Source of the DNA: Paenisporosarcina quisquiliarum | GTDB taxonomy: Bacteria > Bacillota > Bacilli > Bacillales_A > Planococcaceae | Direction of reading: 5' to 3' | Assembly (NCBI RefSeq): GCF_027563315.1 | Contig: NZ_JAMKBJ010000009.1 | Location: 1 to 64,000, forward strand | Length of the DNA: 64,000 nt | Shown here: positions 26,149-36,424 of the stretch, one piece after another | Layout of the letters: the number at the start of each line of letters is the position of its first letter | How positions within the stretch are numbered: the stretch's first letter is position 1 | The notes under the pieces: model-generated | The model's database searches: none | What the model saw: only the letters and a program-made list of their open reading frames with translations | Told to the model about the DNA's origin: nothing | Position numbers and translations under genes: made by a program

Positions 26149-26622
26149 CTAAAGTTTCATTTGGATTCTTTGTTTCCGATGCTCTCTTCTAGCAGGACCT
26201 GAATCAAAAAGTCGATGTTCGTTTTCTGTTTCAGGTCGTATACCAGGAACCGGCATAGGTTTTCCATCTTCAACTGCTACAAATGTCAGGAAAGATTCCG
26301 TTGTTAACTTCGTTTCCCCGGTTAACAAGTTCTTCGATTGAACACGCACATACACTTCCATTGAAGTGCGGCCTGTCGAGCTCACGATAGCTTCCATCTC
26401 CAGCACATCTCCAACTCTTGCGGAAGAAAGAAAATCCACTGAATCGATTGATGCGGTAACAACCGGCATATTGCAATGTTTCATTGCCGTTATTGCACCG
26501 ATTTCATCGATATACGATAAAACCCTACCACCAAAAATTGTTTCATGATGATTCGTGTCCGGCGGTAAGACCAAATGTGTTTGAATTGTTCGCGACTGGC
26601 TCATGGGTACTGAATTTGTCAT
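26149..26622 (-). CDS. acyl-CoA thioesterase (hotdog fold, YkhA-like)
   Basis: 158 residues. The hotdog catalytic region is PDTNHHETIFGGRVLSYIDEIGAITAMKHC, followed by SIDSVDFLSSARVGDVLEMEA and LTTESFLTFVAVEDG, as in the YciA/YkhA acyl-CoA hydrolases. These release CoA from medium- to long-chain acyl-CoA in the cytoplasm. The ATG at 26622 follows GAAGGGAAG; the frame to 26658 is an unsupported extension. Confidence 0.9.
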   Translation of the reverse strand: MTNSVPMSQSRTIQTHLVLPPDTNHHETIFGGRVLSYIDEIGAITAMKHCNMPVVTASIDSVDFLSSARVGDVLEMEAIVSSTGRTSMEVYVRVQSKNLLTGETKLTTESFLTFVAVEDGKPMPVPGIRPETENEHRLFDSGPARREHRKQRIQMKL

Positions 26623-26705
26623 GATGATCTTCCCTTCATTGCTGAATAGATTCATCATACAAAACGATATAGTGAATGAAAAGTTTCACGGTTTTACAAT
26701 TGTTG

Positions 26706-27668
26706 TTACTCGTACAAGTGACACGCCACAAAATGACCTGGTTCCTGTTCTTGCCATGCAGGTTTGACGTTTGCACAAACTTCCATCGCCATCGGACAAC
26801 GCGTTCTAAACACACATCCTGAAGGTGGATTGATTGGACTCGGTAATTCTCCTTCAAGTAAAATACGTTCGCGTGATTCTTCGATGTCCGGATCAGGAAT
26901 CGGAATCGCCGATAATAACGCTTGTGTGTACGGATGAAGTGGATTTGCATACAGTTGATCACTTGTCGTCAATTCCACCATATGACCTAAATACATTACG
27001 CCGATACGGTCTGAAATGTATTTAACCATTGAAAGATCATGGGCAATGAATAAATAAGTTAAGCCTTTTTCGCTTTGCAGTTTCTGCAGCAGCTTCACCA
27101 CTGAAGCTTGAACAGATACATCCAGCGCTGAAATTGGTTCATCCGCAATGATAAAGTCTGGGTCTAGTGCCAAGGCACGTGCAATTCCGATACGTTGACG
27201 TTGACCGCCAGAGAATTCATGCGGATACCTGTTGGCATGGTCACGATTGAGACCCACATCCTCGAGTAACTGATAAACCCGGCGTTGCATATCTTCTTTT
27301 TTCTTATGTAACCCGTGAACTTCCATCGGTTCAGCGATGATTTCAAATACCGTTGAACGTGGGTTAAGTGATGCATATGGATCTTGGAAAATCATTTGCA
27401 TGTTGCGTAAAAATGCATAACGGTCGTTTTCGCCCATTGTATGCACATTTTTCCCAGCGTACGTTACTTCGCCTTCCGTTCGATTATATAACCCCATAAT
27501 CGTACGTCCCGCTGTTGATTTACCACAGCCTGATTCCCCGACGAGTCCGAATGTTTCTCCTTGGTAAATGTCAAAACTGATACCGTCCACGGCTTTCAAT
27601 GTTTGGTTTTTACCTAAATCAAAATGACGTTTCAGATCTTTTACTTCAAGCAATACTTGACCGGTCAT
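26706..27668 (-). CDS. ykfD: peptide ABC transporter ATPase (YkfD/OppF type)
   Basis: 320 residues. Walker A is GESGCGKST, the signature [15 protein letters not shown], Walker [14 protein letters not shown], and the C-terminal oligopeptide-transporter extension has [18 protein letters not shown]. It is last in the minus-strand dpp-ykf operon, and its ATG overlaps the ykfC stop (ATGA). Its position matches ykfD of B. subtilis. It pairs with DppD to energise the DppB-DppC channel. Confidence 0.92.
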   Translation of the reverse strand: MTGQVLLEVKDLKRHFDLGKNQTLKAVDGISFDIYQGETFGLVGESGCGKSTAGRTIMGLYNRTEGEVTYAGKNVHTMGENDRYAFLRNMQMIFQDPYASLNPRSTVFEIIAEPMEVHGLHKKKEDMQRRVYQLLEDVGLNRDHANRYPHEFSGGQRQRIGIARALALDPDFIIADEPISALDVSVQASVVKLLQKLQSEKGLTYLFIAHDLSMVKYISDRIGVMYLGHMVELTTSDQLYANPLHPYTQALLSAIPIPDPDIEESRERILLEGELPSPINPPSGCVFRTRCPMAMEVCANVKPAWQEQEPGHFVACHLYE

Positions 27669-28606
27669 GACGCTTCCCCCTCAACTCTTGCGTAGCGTCT
27701 TACCGCGCACAATTCGTTTACAAACTTTGTTCCCTCAAGTTCTATTACTTCAATATGTTGTCCTGTCGATGGTGAATGAATCATTTGGCCGTTGCCTATA
27801 TAAATGCCGACGTGCCGAACATTGCTTGATCCAACGTTTGCGAAGAACAATAAATCACCAATTTCCCACTGACTCATGTCGGCCATATCTACTTCTTCAC
27901 CATTTCTTGCTTGATCGTCTGCATCCCGAGGGATGAAATAACCATGACCTTTAAACATATTGTAACTAAACCCTGAACAGTCATAGCCATAAGGAGACAT
28001 CCCGCCCCAGAAGTACGGAAGTTCTAAAAATTGCATGGCACTCGATACGACATAATCCCCTGAGCGTTCAATAAAAGCTTCAATTCCTGGCCCATGTTCT
28101 ATTTCTTCGCTCGAAATGAGCGCTTCACCATGTGGTGTTGAAACTAAAGTAAATTGTTCATTATTATCGATAACTGGAAGAATTGTATTAAATGGAACTA
28201 CCAGTAAAGGCTTTAGATCTTTCGTCCAAAGCTGCGCTTTCGGCACTGTCACTTTGGCAAAGCCAAAGTCTGAGATGCGTTCCATTTCTTTTAATTGGGC
28301 AACGGGTATCCACCCCGGATAGCCACGGCCATCCTTTTTTGAAGGTTGCCATGTACAGATGATTTTCGCCCAGTCACCATCAATTCCCTCGATCAATACA
28401 TGTTCCCCGTAAAGGATTTGTGTTTGGACTCGGTTGCCATCACACAAATCAAGCAAATCCTCATACTTCATTGCCTCCAGCCACTTTGTAAAACGGACTG
28501 GGTTTTCAAGTCCAGGGGCATCCTGTTCTCTTGCAGACTCAGGCGAAGTCCATACTGTCGCAACAGCGACCGAACAAACCCAAGTAGTAGATGATTGAAA
28601 TAACAT
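27665..28606 (-). CDS. ykfC: NlpC/P60 gamma-D-glutamyl-L-diamino acid endopeptidase
   Basis: 313 residues. N-terminal SH3-like regions (about 50-170) precede an NlpC/P60 domain with YDCSGFSYNMFKGHG (catalytic Cys) and NVRHVGIYIGNGQMIHSP (catalytic His). In B. subtilis YkfC cleaves the gamma-D-Glu-diamino acid bond of murein peptides that carry a free L-Ala. It lies between ykfB and ykfD in the same order. No clear export signal is seen, consistent with action on imported peptides in the cytoplasm. AAGGGGG precedes the ATG. Confidence 0.93.
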   Translation of the reverse strand: MLFQSSTTWVCSVAVATVWTSPESAREQDAPGLENPVRFTKWLEAMKYEDLLDLCDGNRVQTQILYGEHVLIEGIDGDWAKIICTWQPSKKDGRGYPGWIPVAQLKEMERISDFGFAKVTVPKAQLWTKDLKPLLVVPFNTILPVIDNNEQFTLVSTPHGEALISSEEIEHGPGIEAFIERSGDYVVSSAMQFLELPYFWGGMSPYGYDCSGFSYNMFKGHGYFIPRDADDQARNGEEVDMADMSQWEIGDLLFFANVGSSNVRHVGIYIGNGQMIHSPSTGQHIEVIELEGTKFVNELCAVRRYARVEGEAS

Positions 28607-28619
28607 ATGAATTTCCCCC

Positions 28620-29723
28620 TTACCCTTTACGATGAAATCGTTTATTCATTAAATCTGTATGTAATCCAAGCCCCGGCTTGCGCGTAAATCGAATATGTCT
28701 GCCGTCGTAAACAATGCCGCCTTCAACGATATCTTCTGCTAGCATTAACGGCGCATCAAAATCAAAGCGGGTCACATTCGGCTGACTTGCAGCAAAATGA
28801 GCGGCTGCCGATATGCCAAGTTTCGTCTCAATCATGCTGCCCGTCATGCATTCCACTCCATAACTTTCAGCCAAGGCATTGATTTTCAACGCTTGATAAA
28901 TGCCGCCAGCTTTCATCAGTTTAATGTTGATTAAGTCCGCTGCACGGAGCTGCAGAACGCGTAATGCGTCTTTTGGTGAGAAAATACTTTCATCCGCCAT
29001 GATCGGCGTATGTGTGTGCAAGGTCACATGCTGTAAACCTTCGATATCATGCGCTTTTACAGGCTGTTCGATCAATTCGATTTCAAGTCCGGCATCTTCC
29101 ATCTGCCCAATCGCACGGACCGCTTCTTTCGCTTCCCAGCCCTGGTTGGCGTCCAGTCTAAGTTTCGTTTCATAGCCGATTTTTTCACGAATGGCTTGAA
29201 TGCGTTCCACGTCTTTCTCGATATCATCGATGCCTACTTTTATCTTCAATACATTAAATCCGCTTTTCACATACCGAGCTGCGTCTTCCGCCATTTCTTC
29301 CGCATCGTTTACACTGACTGTGAAATCCGTTTCCAGTGTATCGCGGTATCCACCGAGTATTGTTACTAGCGGGAGACCTGCAAGCTGCCCAAGTAAGTCA
29401 TGGATCGCCATATCAATGGCGGCTTTTGCACTTGAATTACCCACCATGGAACGATGCAGTTTTTGGAATACCCGCTCCGAATGATGTAAATCAAGCCCAA
29501 TTAATTGTGGACCCATTACATGATCGATCGCAAACTGTATACTCCCAAGGGAATCACCCGTAATTACATGGGTAGGTGGGGCTTCTCCCCACCCTACATA
29601 TCCATCTTCCGTTGTGATTTTCACAAAAATGGAGTCAGCAATCGTCACGGTACGAAGCGCAGTTTTAAACGGTTTTGTGAGCGGTACCGCAACCGAAAAG
29701 GTTTCAATTGAATGTAGAATCAT
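28620..29723 (-). CDS. ykfB: L-Ala-D/L-Glu epimerase (enolase superfamily)
   Basis: 367 residues. The muconate-lactonising subgroup motifs are present: NVLKIKVG (KxK catalytic lysine), LRLDANQGW, ELIEQPV, MADESIF and LINIKLMKAGG (second Lys). The enzyme interconverts L-Ala-D-Glu and L-Ala-L-Glu so that ordinary dipeptidases can degrade murein dipeptide. Its position next to ykfA and ykfC supports this over other dipeptide epimerases. GGAGGGG precedes the ATG. Confidence 0.94.
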   Translation of the reverse strand: MILHSIETFSVAVPLTKPFKTALRTVTIADSIFVKITTEDGYVGWGEAPPTHVITGDSLGSIQFAIDHVMGPQLIGLDLHHSERVFQKLHRSMVGNSSAKAAIDMAIHDLLGQLAGLPLVTILGGYRDTLETDFTVSVNDAEEMAEDAARYVKSGFNVLKIKVGIDDIEKDVERIQAIREKIGYETKLRLDANQGWEAKEAVRAIGQMEDAGLEIELIEQPVKAHDIEGLQHVTLHTHTPIMADESIFSPKDALRVLQLRAADLINIKLMKAGGIYQALKINALAESYGVECMTGSMIETKLGISAAAHFAASQPNVTRFDFDAPLMLAEDIVEGGIVYDGRHIRFTRKPGLGLHTDLMNKRFHRKG

Positions 29724-29741
29724 GGTCGTTTCCCCTCCCGT

Positions 29742-30665
29742 TTATTGGACGCCAGGTAAGATCGTCAATGTTTTGGCATCGCCATCCAATCTTGCTTCCA
29801 CTCCCAGTGGCACAGCAAAATGCGGCTCGCAATGTCCGATTTTAAATCCAGATACAACTGGTTTTCCTAAGTCGCCTAGGTAATGTTCCAGTACTTCGCC
29901 GAGCGTTAAAGTCGTTTTGCGTTTTTTCGGCTCTGCTCGAGCAAAGTCACCCACTACGATGCCAGCTGCATCTTGAAGTTTGCCAGCTAGACGTAATTGA
30001 TTTAGCATGCTGTCTACTTTATATGGTTCTTCATCTACATCTTCAATCAACAGTAACTTCCCGCGAGTATCGATTTCATATTTAGAGCCCAGTGCACTCA
30101 CCAGTAATGAAAGATTTCCGCCGACTAATTCCCCTTGCGCATTCCCTCCACTCAATGTAGTTAACGGAGAAATAGCTTCTGTATAATGCAGTTCAATAGG
30201 TTCGAATAATTGATTGAACATACGTGCGGACAAATCATGGAATGTATCTTTTCCTACATCAGATGCCAGCATCGGTCCATGGAAAGTCACCACATTGGCG
30301 AATTGCCCGATGGTTGTATGTAGGAATGTGATATCACTATAGCCCCATAAAATTTTCGGTTGTTCCGCCATTAACTGAAAGTCAATCCGGTCAGCGTAAC
30401 GTCCTGCCCCGTAACCGCCTCCAGCACAAATGATTCCTTTAATATTTGGGTCCGCAAGCATTTCTTGTAAGTCTTCCAGACGTTCATCATCTGTACCTGC
30501 CAAGTAGCCGTGCACGTTCTCAACGTGTTTGCCCATCTTGACGTTTAATCCCAGTTGTTCTAAAAATGCGAGCGAGCGTTGCAAGCTTTCTAAGTTGGGA
30601 GGACTTGACGGGGCAATAATGCCGATCGTATCCCCTTTTTGTAATCGTGATGGTCGTATGCGCAT
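29742..30665 (-). CDS. ykfA: LD-carboxypeptidase (S66 family)
   Basis: 307 residues. S66 landmarks are GDTIGIIAPSSPP at the N-terminus, the glycine-rich ICAGGGYGAGRYADRI, the serine region ILWGYSDITFLH, and the C-terminal Glu/His region LLIEDVDEEPYK. The family removes the D-amino acid from L,D-linked tetrapeptides, or cleaves microcin C7-like substrates in the MccF branch; murein recycling is indicated here by the operon. The ATG at 30665 follows GAGGAG; the upstream TTG is unsupported. Confidence 0.92.
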   Translation of the reverse strand: MRIRPSRLQKGDTIGIIAPSSPPNLESLQRSLAFLEQLGLNVKMGKHVENVHGYLAGTDDERLEDLQEMLADPNIKGIICAGGGYGAGRYADRIDFQLMAEQPKILWGYSDITFLHTTIGQFANVVTFHGPMLASDVGKDTFHDLSARMFNQLFEPIELHYTEAISPLTTLSGGNAQGELVGGNLSLLVSALGSKYEIDTRGKLLLIEDVDEEPYKVDSMLNQLRLAGKLQDAAGIVVGDFARAEPKKRKTTLTLGEVLEHYLGDLGKPVVSGFKIGHCEPHFAVPLGVEARLDGDAKTLTILPGVQ

Positions 30666-30740
30666 GCGTGTATTGCTCCTCTCTTCTATTTTCAAAAAAA
30701 GTTATTTCCTTTAGTATAACTTCTTTTGAAAACAGAAGGG

Positions 30741-30765
30741 TGCGGCGCCCTATTTAGACGCCGCA
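30741..30765 (-). terminator. hairpin inside the dpp-ykf operon (dppE-ykfA gap)
   Basis: TGCGGCG ... CGCCGCA stem just after dppE, with only a weak T-run. It may attenuate transcription or stabilise the dppE mRNA, so that the binding protein is made in excess. Confidence 0.6.
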
Positions 30766-30776
30766 ACTTCTATTGT

Positions 30777-32420
30777 TTACTCGTTAGTTTTGTCTACCCA
30801 TTTAAGGTCTAAGTAACCCACTGGGTGACGAACGATTCCTGAAACGTTTGGTTTTTGCAATGCCACTTGGTTATAGAAGTGGATTGGGAAAATCGGCATT
30901 TCATCCATTAATACTTTCTCTGCATCCATCAATAACTGCCAGCGAGCTGCTGCATCTGTTTCTGCTTTAGCGTCAGCAATCAACTTATCGAATTCTGCAT
31001 TTGACCAGCCAGTACGGTTCATTGAAGAACCTGTGATAAAGCTTTCGATCGCATTCACTGGATCTGCATAGTCATGTAAGAACGAAGAACGTGACAATTG
31101 GTATTTCAATTCTTTTTGTTCAGAAGCAAATACACTTCCTTCAACGTTAGCTAATTCAACATCCACGCCTAAAGCTTCTTTGAACTGCGCTTGCAAAGCA
31201 ACCGCAATGTTTTGGTGTGTATCTGAAGTTGAGTAAGTTAAAGTGACAGTCGGCAATGTGTCGTAGCCTTCTTCTTTCATACCTTCTTCTAATAATTTCT
31301 TCGCTTCTTCAGCGTTGAATTCTACTAAATTGCCTACTGTGTCGCGGAATTCTTTACCATCCGGACCTTGGAAGCCGTATGAAACGAAACCATGTGCTGG
31401 TTTTTCACCGTTTTTCGTTACGAATTCAACAATCTCTTGTTGGTTAACTGCTGTTGCGAAAGCTTTACGAATTTTTTCGTTCGTGAAAGGCTCCATTGTC
31501 GTATTGAAACGGTAGAAATAAGTACCTGCTTGGTCTTGAATTGACACTTCTTCGCTGTCCATTAATTCAGCAGCCAATTCAGATGGAACGTCAGATACAT
31601 CAAGTTCATTTGCTTGGTACATTTGGTACTCAGTATTCGTGTCGTTGACCATTGCCCACTCGACTTTATCGAGCTTCACAGTGTCAGCATCCCAATACTC
31701 TGGGTTTTTCTCGAATACCATTTTTGCATCATGTTCCCATGACGTTAATTGGAATGGTCCATTTCCTACGAATGATTCAGCTTCAGTGAACCACTCTGCG
31801 TTTTCTGTTGCCACTTTTTCATTGATTGGGAAAAAGCTTGGGTTAGTAATAATATTCAAGAATGCATCAGTTGGTGCAGTCAATTTTACTTCGAATGTTT
31901 TTTCATCTACTGCCTTCATTGCTACATCTTCAATCTTGCCTTCACCTGTGTTGAATGCTTCTGCACCTTCGATGAAGTATCCAAGGAATGCTGCTGGTGA
32001 AGCTGTGTTTGGATCTAACATGCGCGTCCAGCCATAAACGAAGTCTTTAGCAGTTACTGCGTCTCCGTTCGACCATTTTGCATCTTCACGAATGTGGAAT
32101 GTGTATGTCAAACCATCTTCAGATACATCAATCTTTTCAGCCGTTGCTTCTACTGGCTGATGGTCTTCTCCTAAACGAGTCAACCCTTCCATTAAGTTGT
32201 TCAATGCATTCCAAGAAACAGCATCAAAGCCAACCGATGGATCAAATGATGTAGGCTCGCTGCCGTTGTTCAAGTAAAGCACTTTTTCTTCAGCTGTTTC
32301 TGTTTCTTTGTCTTCTCCGTCTTTGTCTGCTGGCTTTTCGCCTGCGTCATTATTCGCTGTACATGCTGTTAGTACAAGAGCGAATACGGCTGTAAGTAGT
32401 AACAAGAGCCATTTCTTCAT
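30777..32420 (-). CDS. dppE: peptide ABC transporter substrate-binding lipoprotein
   Basis: 547 residues from the ATG at 32420 (AAGGGGG upstream). The signal peptide KKWLLLLLTAVFALVLTAC has a lipobox. The mature protein is a family-5 extracellular solute-binding protein with LNNGSEPTSFDPSVGFDAVSW and KWSNGDAVTAKDFVYGW. It captures di- to oligopeptides, including murein peptides as inferred from the operon, for DppBC. It sits in the conserved dppE position. Confidence 0.94.
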   Translation of the reverse strand: MKKWLLLLLTAVFALVLTACTANNDAGEKPADKDGEDKETETAEEKVLYLNNGSEPTSFDPSVGFDAVSWNALNNLMEGLTRLGEDHQPVEATAEKIDVSEDGLTYTFHIREDAKWSNGDAVTAKDFVYGWTRMLDPNTASPAAFLGYFIEGAEAFNTGEGKIEDVAMKAVDEKTFEVKLTAPTDAFLNIITNPSFFPINEKVATENAEWFTEAESFVGNGPFQLTSWEHDAKMVFEKNPEYWDADTVKLDKVEWAMVNDTNTEYQMYQANELDVSDVPSELAAELMDSEEVSIQDQAGTYFYRFNTTMEPFTNEKIRKAFATAVNQQEIVEFVTKNGEKPAHGFVSYGFQGPDGKEFRDTVGNLVEFNAEEAKKLLEEGMKEEGYDTLPTVTLTYSTSDTHQNIAVALQAQFKEALGVDVELANVEGSVFASEQKELKYQLSRSSFLHDYADPVNAIESFITGSSMNRTGWSNAEFDKLIADAKAETDAAARWQLLMDAEKVLMDEMPIFPIHFYNQVALQKPNVSGIVRHPVGYLDLKWVDKTNE

Positions 32421-32482
32421 GTGTGTTTTCCCCCTTGGAATAGTTTTCATGCTTTATGATTATGCACCTGGGTGCGTTCATC

Positions 32483-33610
32483 CTATTTTTGTGCTGTTGC
32501 CAAAAACGCTTGTGCACGTTTGTCCTGTAACCAGCAGTCAACGCGATGTGTCGCTGATTTTATGGTTGTGTCCGGATGTACATGTTCACAAACTTCCATT
32601 GCAAACGGACATCTTGCTGTAAATGCACACCCTTTTGGTGGCGCAAACAAGTCAGGTGGTGTGCCTTCAATCGGTTGCAGTTCTTCTGCAATCAAATCGA
32701 GACGCGGCACCGAATTGAGTAAGCCTTGCGTATACGGATGCTGAGGTGTATAGAAAATTTCACGTTTCGTGCCAAGCTCTATAATTTTCCCAGCGTACAT
32801 TACCGCGATACGATCCGCTATTTTTGCCACAACGCCTAGGTCATGAGTAATCAAGACAATGGATACCCCTGTCTTCGCTTGAATTTCTTCAAACAATTCG
32901 AGGATTTGTGCTTGAATCGTTACGTCCAGTGCAGTTGTCGGTTCGTCCGCGATTAATAATTCCGGTTCGCAAATGAGCGCAATCGCAATAACAATCCGTT
33001 GACGCATCCCCCCTGAAAACTGGTGAGGATACTGTTTCAGACGTTCCTGTGGGTTTGGGATGCCCACCAGACGAAGCATAGCCAGCGCTTTCTCTTTCGC
33101 TTCTGCTTTGCTTGCTTTCGTATGAGTGAGCACACCTTCCATCAGCTGCTCGCCAATGGTAAGGGTCGGGTTGAGTGCCGTCATCGGATCTTGGAAAATC
33201 ATCGAGATGTCGACACCCTGTACTTTACGAAGTTCCTTTTTCGTCATATTCGTTAAATTAACATCTTTGAACATTACTTTGCCATCTGAAATGCGACCTG
33301 GTGGCTGTGGAATGAGCCCCATAATGGCATTAGAAGTTACGGATTTCCCACAACCCGATTCGCCTACAATTGCCAGTGTTTCTCCTTTTCGAAGATCAAA
33401 GGATACTCCACGGACGGCATGTACATTTCCACCATATGTTTTGAATGACACATGTAAATTATCTACCGACAAGATGATGTCATCCGTAATGACTTTTTTA
33501 CGTTTCGTTTTTTGCGTGTGCGCTGTCACAACGGCTTGTTGGCTGCGTCCGACTTCCGCACGTCTTTCTTTCGCCAATTCACGGGCGTTTTCTAGTTGCT
33601 GTTCGTTCAT
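32483..33610 (-). CDS. dppD: peptide ABC transporter ATPase (DppD)
   Basis: 375 residues. Walker A is [17 protein letters not shown], the signature FSGGMRQRIVIAIAL, Walker B LLIADEPTTALDV, and the C-terminal extension with PPKGCAFTARCPFAMEVC. The first 45 residues are a charged extension before the usual start (RELAKERRAEVGRSQQ), longer than typical DppD. The ATG at 33610 is favoured over the GTG at 33619 because of its spacing from AAGGGGGTG. Partner of YkfD. Confidence 0.93.
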   Translation of the reverse strand: MNEQQLENARELAKERRAEVGRSQQAVVTAHTQKTKRKKVITDDIILSVDNLHVSFKTYGGNVHAVRGVSFDLRKGETLAIVGESGCGKSVTSNAIMGLIPQPPGRISDGKVMFKDVNLTNMTKKELRKVQGVDISMIFQDPMTALNPTLTIGEQLMEGVLTHTKASKAEAKEKALAMLRLVGIPNPQERLKQYPHQFSGGMRQRIVIAIALICEPELLIADEPTTALDVTIQAQILELFEEIQAKTGVSIVLITHDLGVVAKIADRIAVMYAGKIIELGTKREIFYTPQHPYTQGLLNSVPRLDLIAEELQPIEGTPPDLFAPPKGCAFTARCPFAMEVCEHVHPDTTIKSATHRVDCWLQDKRAQAFLATAQK

Positions 33611-33615
33611 ATGTG

Positions 33616-34569
33616 TCACCCCCTTAACTTCGGATCAAGTGCGTCTTGTAGTCCGTCACCAAGGACGTTAAATGCAAACATCGTCAATGAAATAAAGAAT
33701 GCCGGGAAGAATAGTCTCCACCAGTGACCCGATAAAATAACAGGCAAGGCATCATTCGCCATAACACCCCAACTTGCAAATGGAGCTTGAATACCTAGTC
33801 CAAGGAAACTCAGAAAGGCTTCAGCGAAAATGGCACTCGGAACTGTCAAAGTCATTTGGACAATAATCGGACCCATGGTATTCGGCAATAAATTACGTCG
33901 AATGATTCGTGGGGTCTTTGCTCCAAATGATTTGGATGCCGTCACGAATTCATAGTTTTTGATCTGCAATACTTGTCCCCGGACAATCCGGGCCATTCCG
34001 ACCCATCCGGTAACGGTCAGAGCGACGATAATTGTTGTTAAACTCGGACCCATAACGACTAACAATAAAATAACGACTAATAAATGCGGCAAGCCGTAAA
34101 GAACTTCAATAATGCGCATCATGACTGCATCTGTACGTCCACCTTTGTAGCCACTGAAACCGCCGTATATGACACCGATGAAGAAATCAATCAATGCTGC
34201 GGCAAGACCAACAAATAATGAAATCCGTGCGCCATACCAGGTGCGGGTAAATACATCTCGTCCCATTTCGTCCGTCCCAAACCAGTGTTCACTTGAAGGT
34301 GCTTTGTTTTGGTTCGGCAAGTCCATGCCATCTACGGCATGTGGTGAGAACATTGGACCAAAAATCGCGAGTATGGCAAGCAAAACCAGGAAAACTAAAC
34401 CGGTCATCGCCAATTTATTTGTGCGAAGACGGCGCCATGCATCTTTCCAGTAGGATAAGGAAGGACGAACGACGGCTTCCGCCTCGACTAAATCTTTTTC
34501 TTTCTTACGGAACCATTCATCAGGTACTTGGTTGGGTGATACGGGTGTTGATTCGTGGTTGGTAGTCAT
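33616..34569 (-). CDS. dppC: peptide ABC transporter permease (DppC)
   Basis: 317 residues with a cytoplasmic N-terminal tail and six membrane helices. It has the N-terminal OppC-type segment LAMTGLVFLVLLAILAIFGP and the EAA-like loop EFVTASKSFGAKTPRIIRRNLLPN. The ATG at 34569 (GAGGGGGA upstream) overlaps the dppB stop codon. It forms the membrane channel with DppB. Confidence 0.94.
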   Translation of the reverse strand: MTTNHESTPVSPNQVPDEWFRKKEKDLVEAEAVVRPSLSYWKDAWRRLRTNKLAMTGLVFLVLLAILAIFGPMFSPHAVDGMDLPNQNKAPSSEHWFGTDEMGRDVFTRTWYGARISLFVGLAAALIDFFIGVIYGGFSGYKGGRTDAVMMRIIEVLYGLPHLLVVILLLVVMGPSLTTIIVALTVTGWVGMARIVRGQVLQIKNYEFVTASKSFGAKTPRIIRRNLLPNTMGPIIVQMTLTVPSAIFAEAFLSFLGLGIQAPFASWGVMANDALPVILSGHWWRLFFPAFFISLTMFAFNVLGDGLQDALDPKLRG

Positions 34570-35504
34570 CACGCATCCCCCTCTTTCTTATGCAATTTAA
34601 TACGTGGATCCAGGAACCCATAAACCAAATCTACGACGAATAACATGAACACAAGAATCGTGCTATAGAATACGGTCGTTCCCATAATGACCGGATAATC
34701 CCGGTTGTTGATACTTTCAACGAAATATTTCCCCATCCCAGGAATCGCGAAAATTTTCTCGATTACAAACGTTCCTGTCAGAATCCCGGCAAGCATCGTC
34801 CCCATAATTGTGACAACAGGCATCAATGCATTACGCAACGCATGTCGTGCAACGATGCGAAACGGTGACAACCCTTTTGCTCTCGCCATCTTTATGTAGT
34901 CCTGCGTCAATACTTCAAGCATCGATGAACGAGTCAAACGTGCAATGATGGCCATTGGACCAGTGGCTAGTGCGAGTACCGGAAGCACCATATGCATCGG
35001 GCTCGACCAGGTGGCTGGCGGGAAAATATTATAATCTACTGCTAGTTTTTGAATCAGTAATGTAGCAAGCACGAAGCTCGGTACGGAAATTCCGATTACC
35101 GCAAACGTCATTGCAAAGTAATCAATAATCCCGTTGTGGCGCAGTGCCGCGAACGTTCCGAGTAATACACCGGAAATGACTGCAACCAAAATGGTGACCA
35201 TCCCAAGCTCAAAGGATATCGGGAAGCCCCTGGCGAGCAGTTCATTGACTGTCTCATTCGGTTTCTTAATCGATGGTCCGAAATCTAATGTAACGATTGA
35301 TTTCAAGTAGTACATATATTGGACCGGAAGTGGTTCATCCAGCTTGTAAAAACGTTCTAGATTGGCTTGAATCGTTTCATTTGTCGTCCGTTCTTCATTG
35401 AACGGCGAGCCTGGAATTGAGTGCATCAGAATGAATGTCAGTGTCGCGATGATCAGAATGGTCATAATCATCATCAAGAAGCGTTTGATTGTATATGAGA
35501 ACAT
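34569..35504 (-). CDS. dppB: peptide ABC transporter permease (DppB)
   Basis: 311 residues with six membrane helices. It has the OppB-type N-terminus RFLMMIMTILIIATLTFILMH and the EAA-like loop DYIKMARAKGLSPFRIVARHALRNALMP. AAGGGGG precedes the ATG. It lies 12 bases after dppA. Confidence 0.95.
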   Translation of the reverse strand: MFSYTIKRFLMMIMTILIIATLTFILMHSIPGSPFNEERTTNETIQANLERFYKLDEPLPVQYMYYLKSIVTLDFGPSIKKPNETVNELLARGFPISFELGMVTILVAVISGVLLGTFAALRHNGIIDYFAMTFAVIGISVPSFVLATLLIQKLAVDYNIFPPATWSSPMHMVLPVLALATGPMAIIARLTRSSMLEVLTQDYIKMARAKGLSPFRIVARHALRNALMPVVTIMGTMLAGILTGTFVIEKIFAIPGMGKYFVESINNRDYPVIMGTTVFYSTILVFMLFVVDLVYGFLDPRIKLHKKEGDA

Positions 35505-35516
35505 GTCGCGTCCCCC

Positions 35517-36341
35517 TTAACAGAACGTCGTTTGCATCGCTAGTTCCACTTGAACTAACATTGCACGATACGCTTCCAAAATATCTTTTGCTTCAAATTT
35601 CACAATCGTTGTACCAGGTTCGATTTCACAGCCAGGCATGATTGCTGCCCATTCTGCTTGTCCGTAGTTCGCAAATTCAATGCGTAGCGTTGGGTTTTCA
35701 GGTGGAATCAGTGGTTTTACCAAATGGCGATTGTCTACCGCCTTTTGAATTTGTTCCGTCAATAATGCATGTGATTTCTTTGGATGCATCGTTTTGACTG
35801 CCTGGCGTGTGATGGATTCTTTCACTGCCACCGTTGTGATGTTTGGAATGAGTGCTGCCGCTTCACGGCAAGCTCCGTCATCTCCTGCAACCATGATGAC
35901 CGGCACGCCAAAATGACCCGCCACATAGGCATTGAATCCAAGCTCCCCAATTTCCACATCATTGATGTACATATTCCGCACACCAAAAATCATAGAGTGA
36001 CTCATGACACCGGGTTGCCCTGCACGCGAGTGGTAACCGGCAAAAATCGCTCCATCATAGGTTTCATCGAGTGCTTGCACCATGGAATAAGGTTTCACTC
36101 CACCTGTAATCAACATCGCTTCCGGATGCAAATCTTCGACGAGTAAGTTGTTCATTTGTGAATGGCTGTCGTTTACTAAAATATCAGTAGCCCCTTTTTT
36201 CAGTAAGCCTTCAATAATGGCATTTGCTTCGTTTGTCATGATACGACGGGCGCGTTCATAGTTGTGTTTCTTCGAATCTACGAAAGTGTGATCAGGTAAA
36301 CCTGTAATCCCTTCCATATCGATCGAGATAAAAAATTTCAT
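35517..36341 (-). CDS. dppA: D-aminopeptidase (M55 family)
   Basis: 274 residues. Metal ligands appear in FFISIDMEGITG, LVNDSHSQM, FAGYHSRAG and DVEIGELGFNA, as in the decameric zinc D-aminopeptidase DppA of B. subtilis. It removes N-terminal D-Ala or Gly residues from imported peptides. The ATG at 36341 is preferred (GAGGGGGA about 10 bases upstream); the frame up to 36374 begins without a site. First gene of the operon. Confidence 0.95.
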   Translation of the reverse strand: MKFFISIDMEGITGLPDHTFVDSKKHNYERARRIMTNEANAIIEGLLKKGATDILVNDSHSQMNNLLVEDLHPEAMLITGGVKPYSMVQALDETYDGAIFAGYHSRAGQPGVMSHSMIFGVRNMYINDVEIGELGFNAYVAGHFGVPVIMVAGDDGACREAAALIPNITTVAVKESITRQAVKTMHPKKSHALLTEQIQKAVDNRHLVKPLIPPENPTLRIEFANYGQAEWAAIMPGCEIEPGTTIVKFEAKDILEAYRAMLVQVELAMQTTFC

Positions 36342-36424
36342 ATTCGTGATGTCCCCCTCATACCATTGATACATATTTTTATTTTTATGAATTTTTGCTG
36401 ATTGTTATTATTAAAAGGTACCAA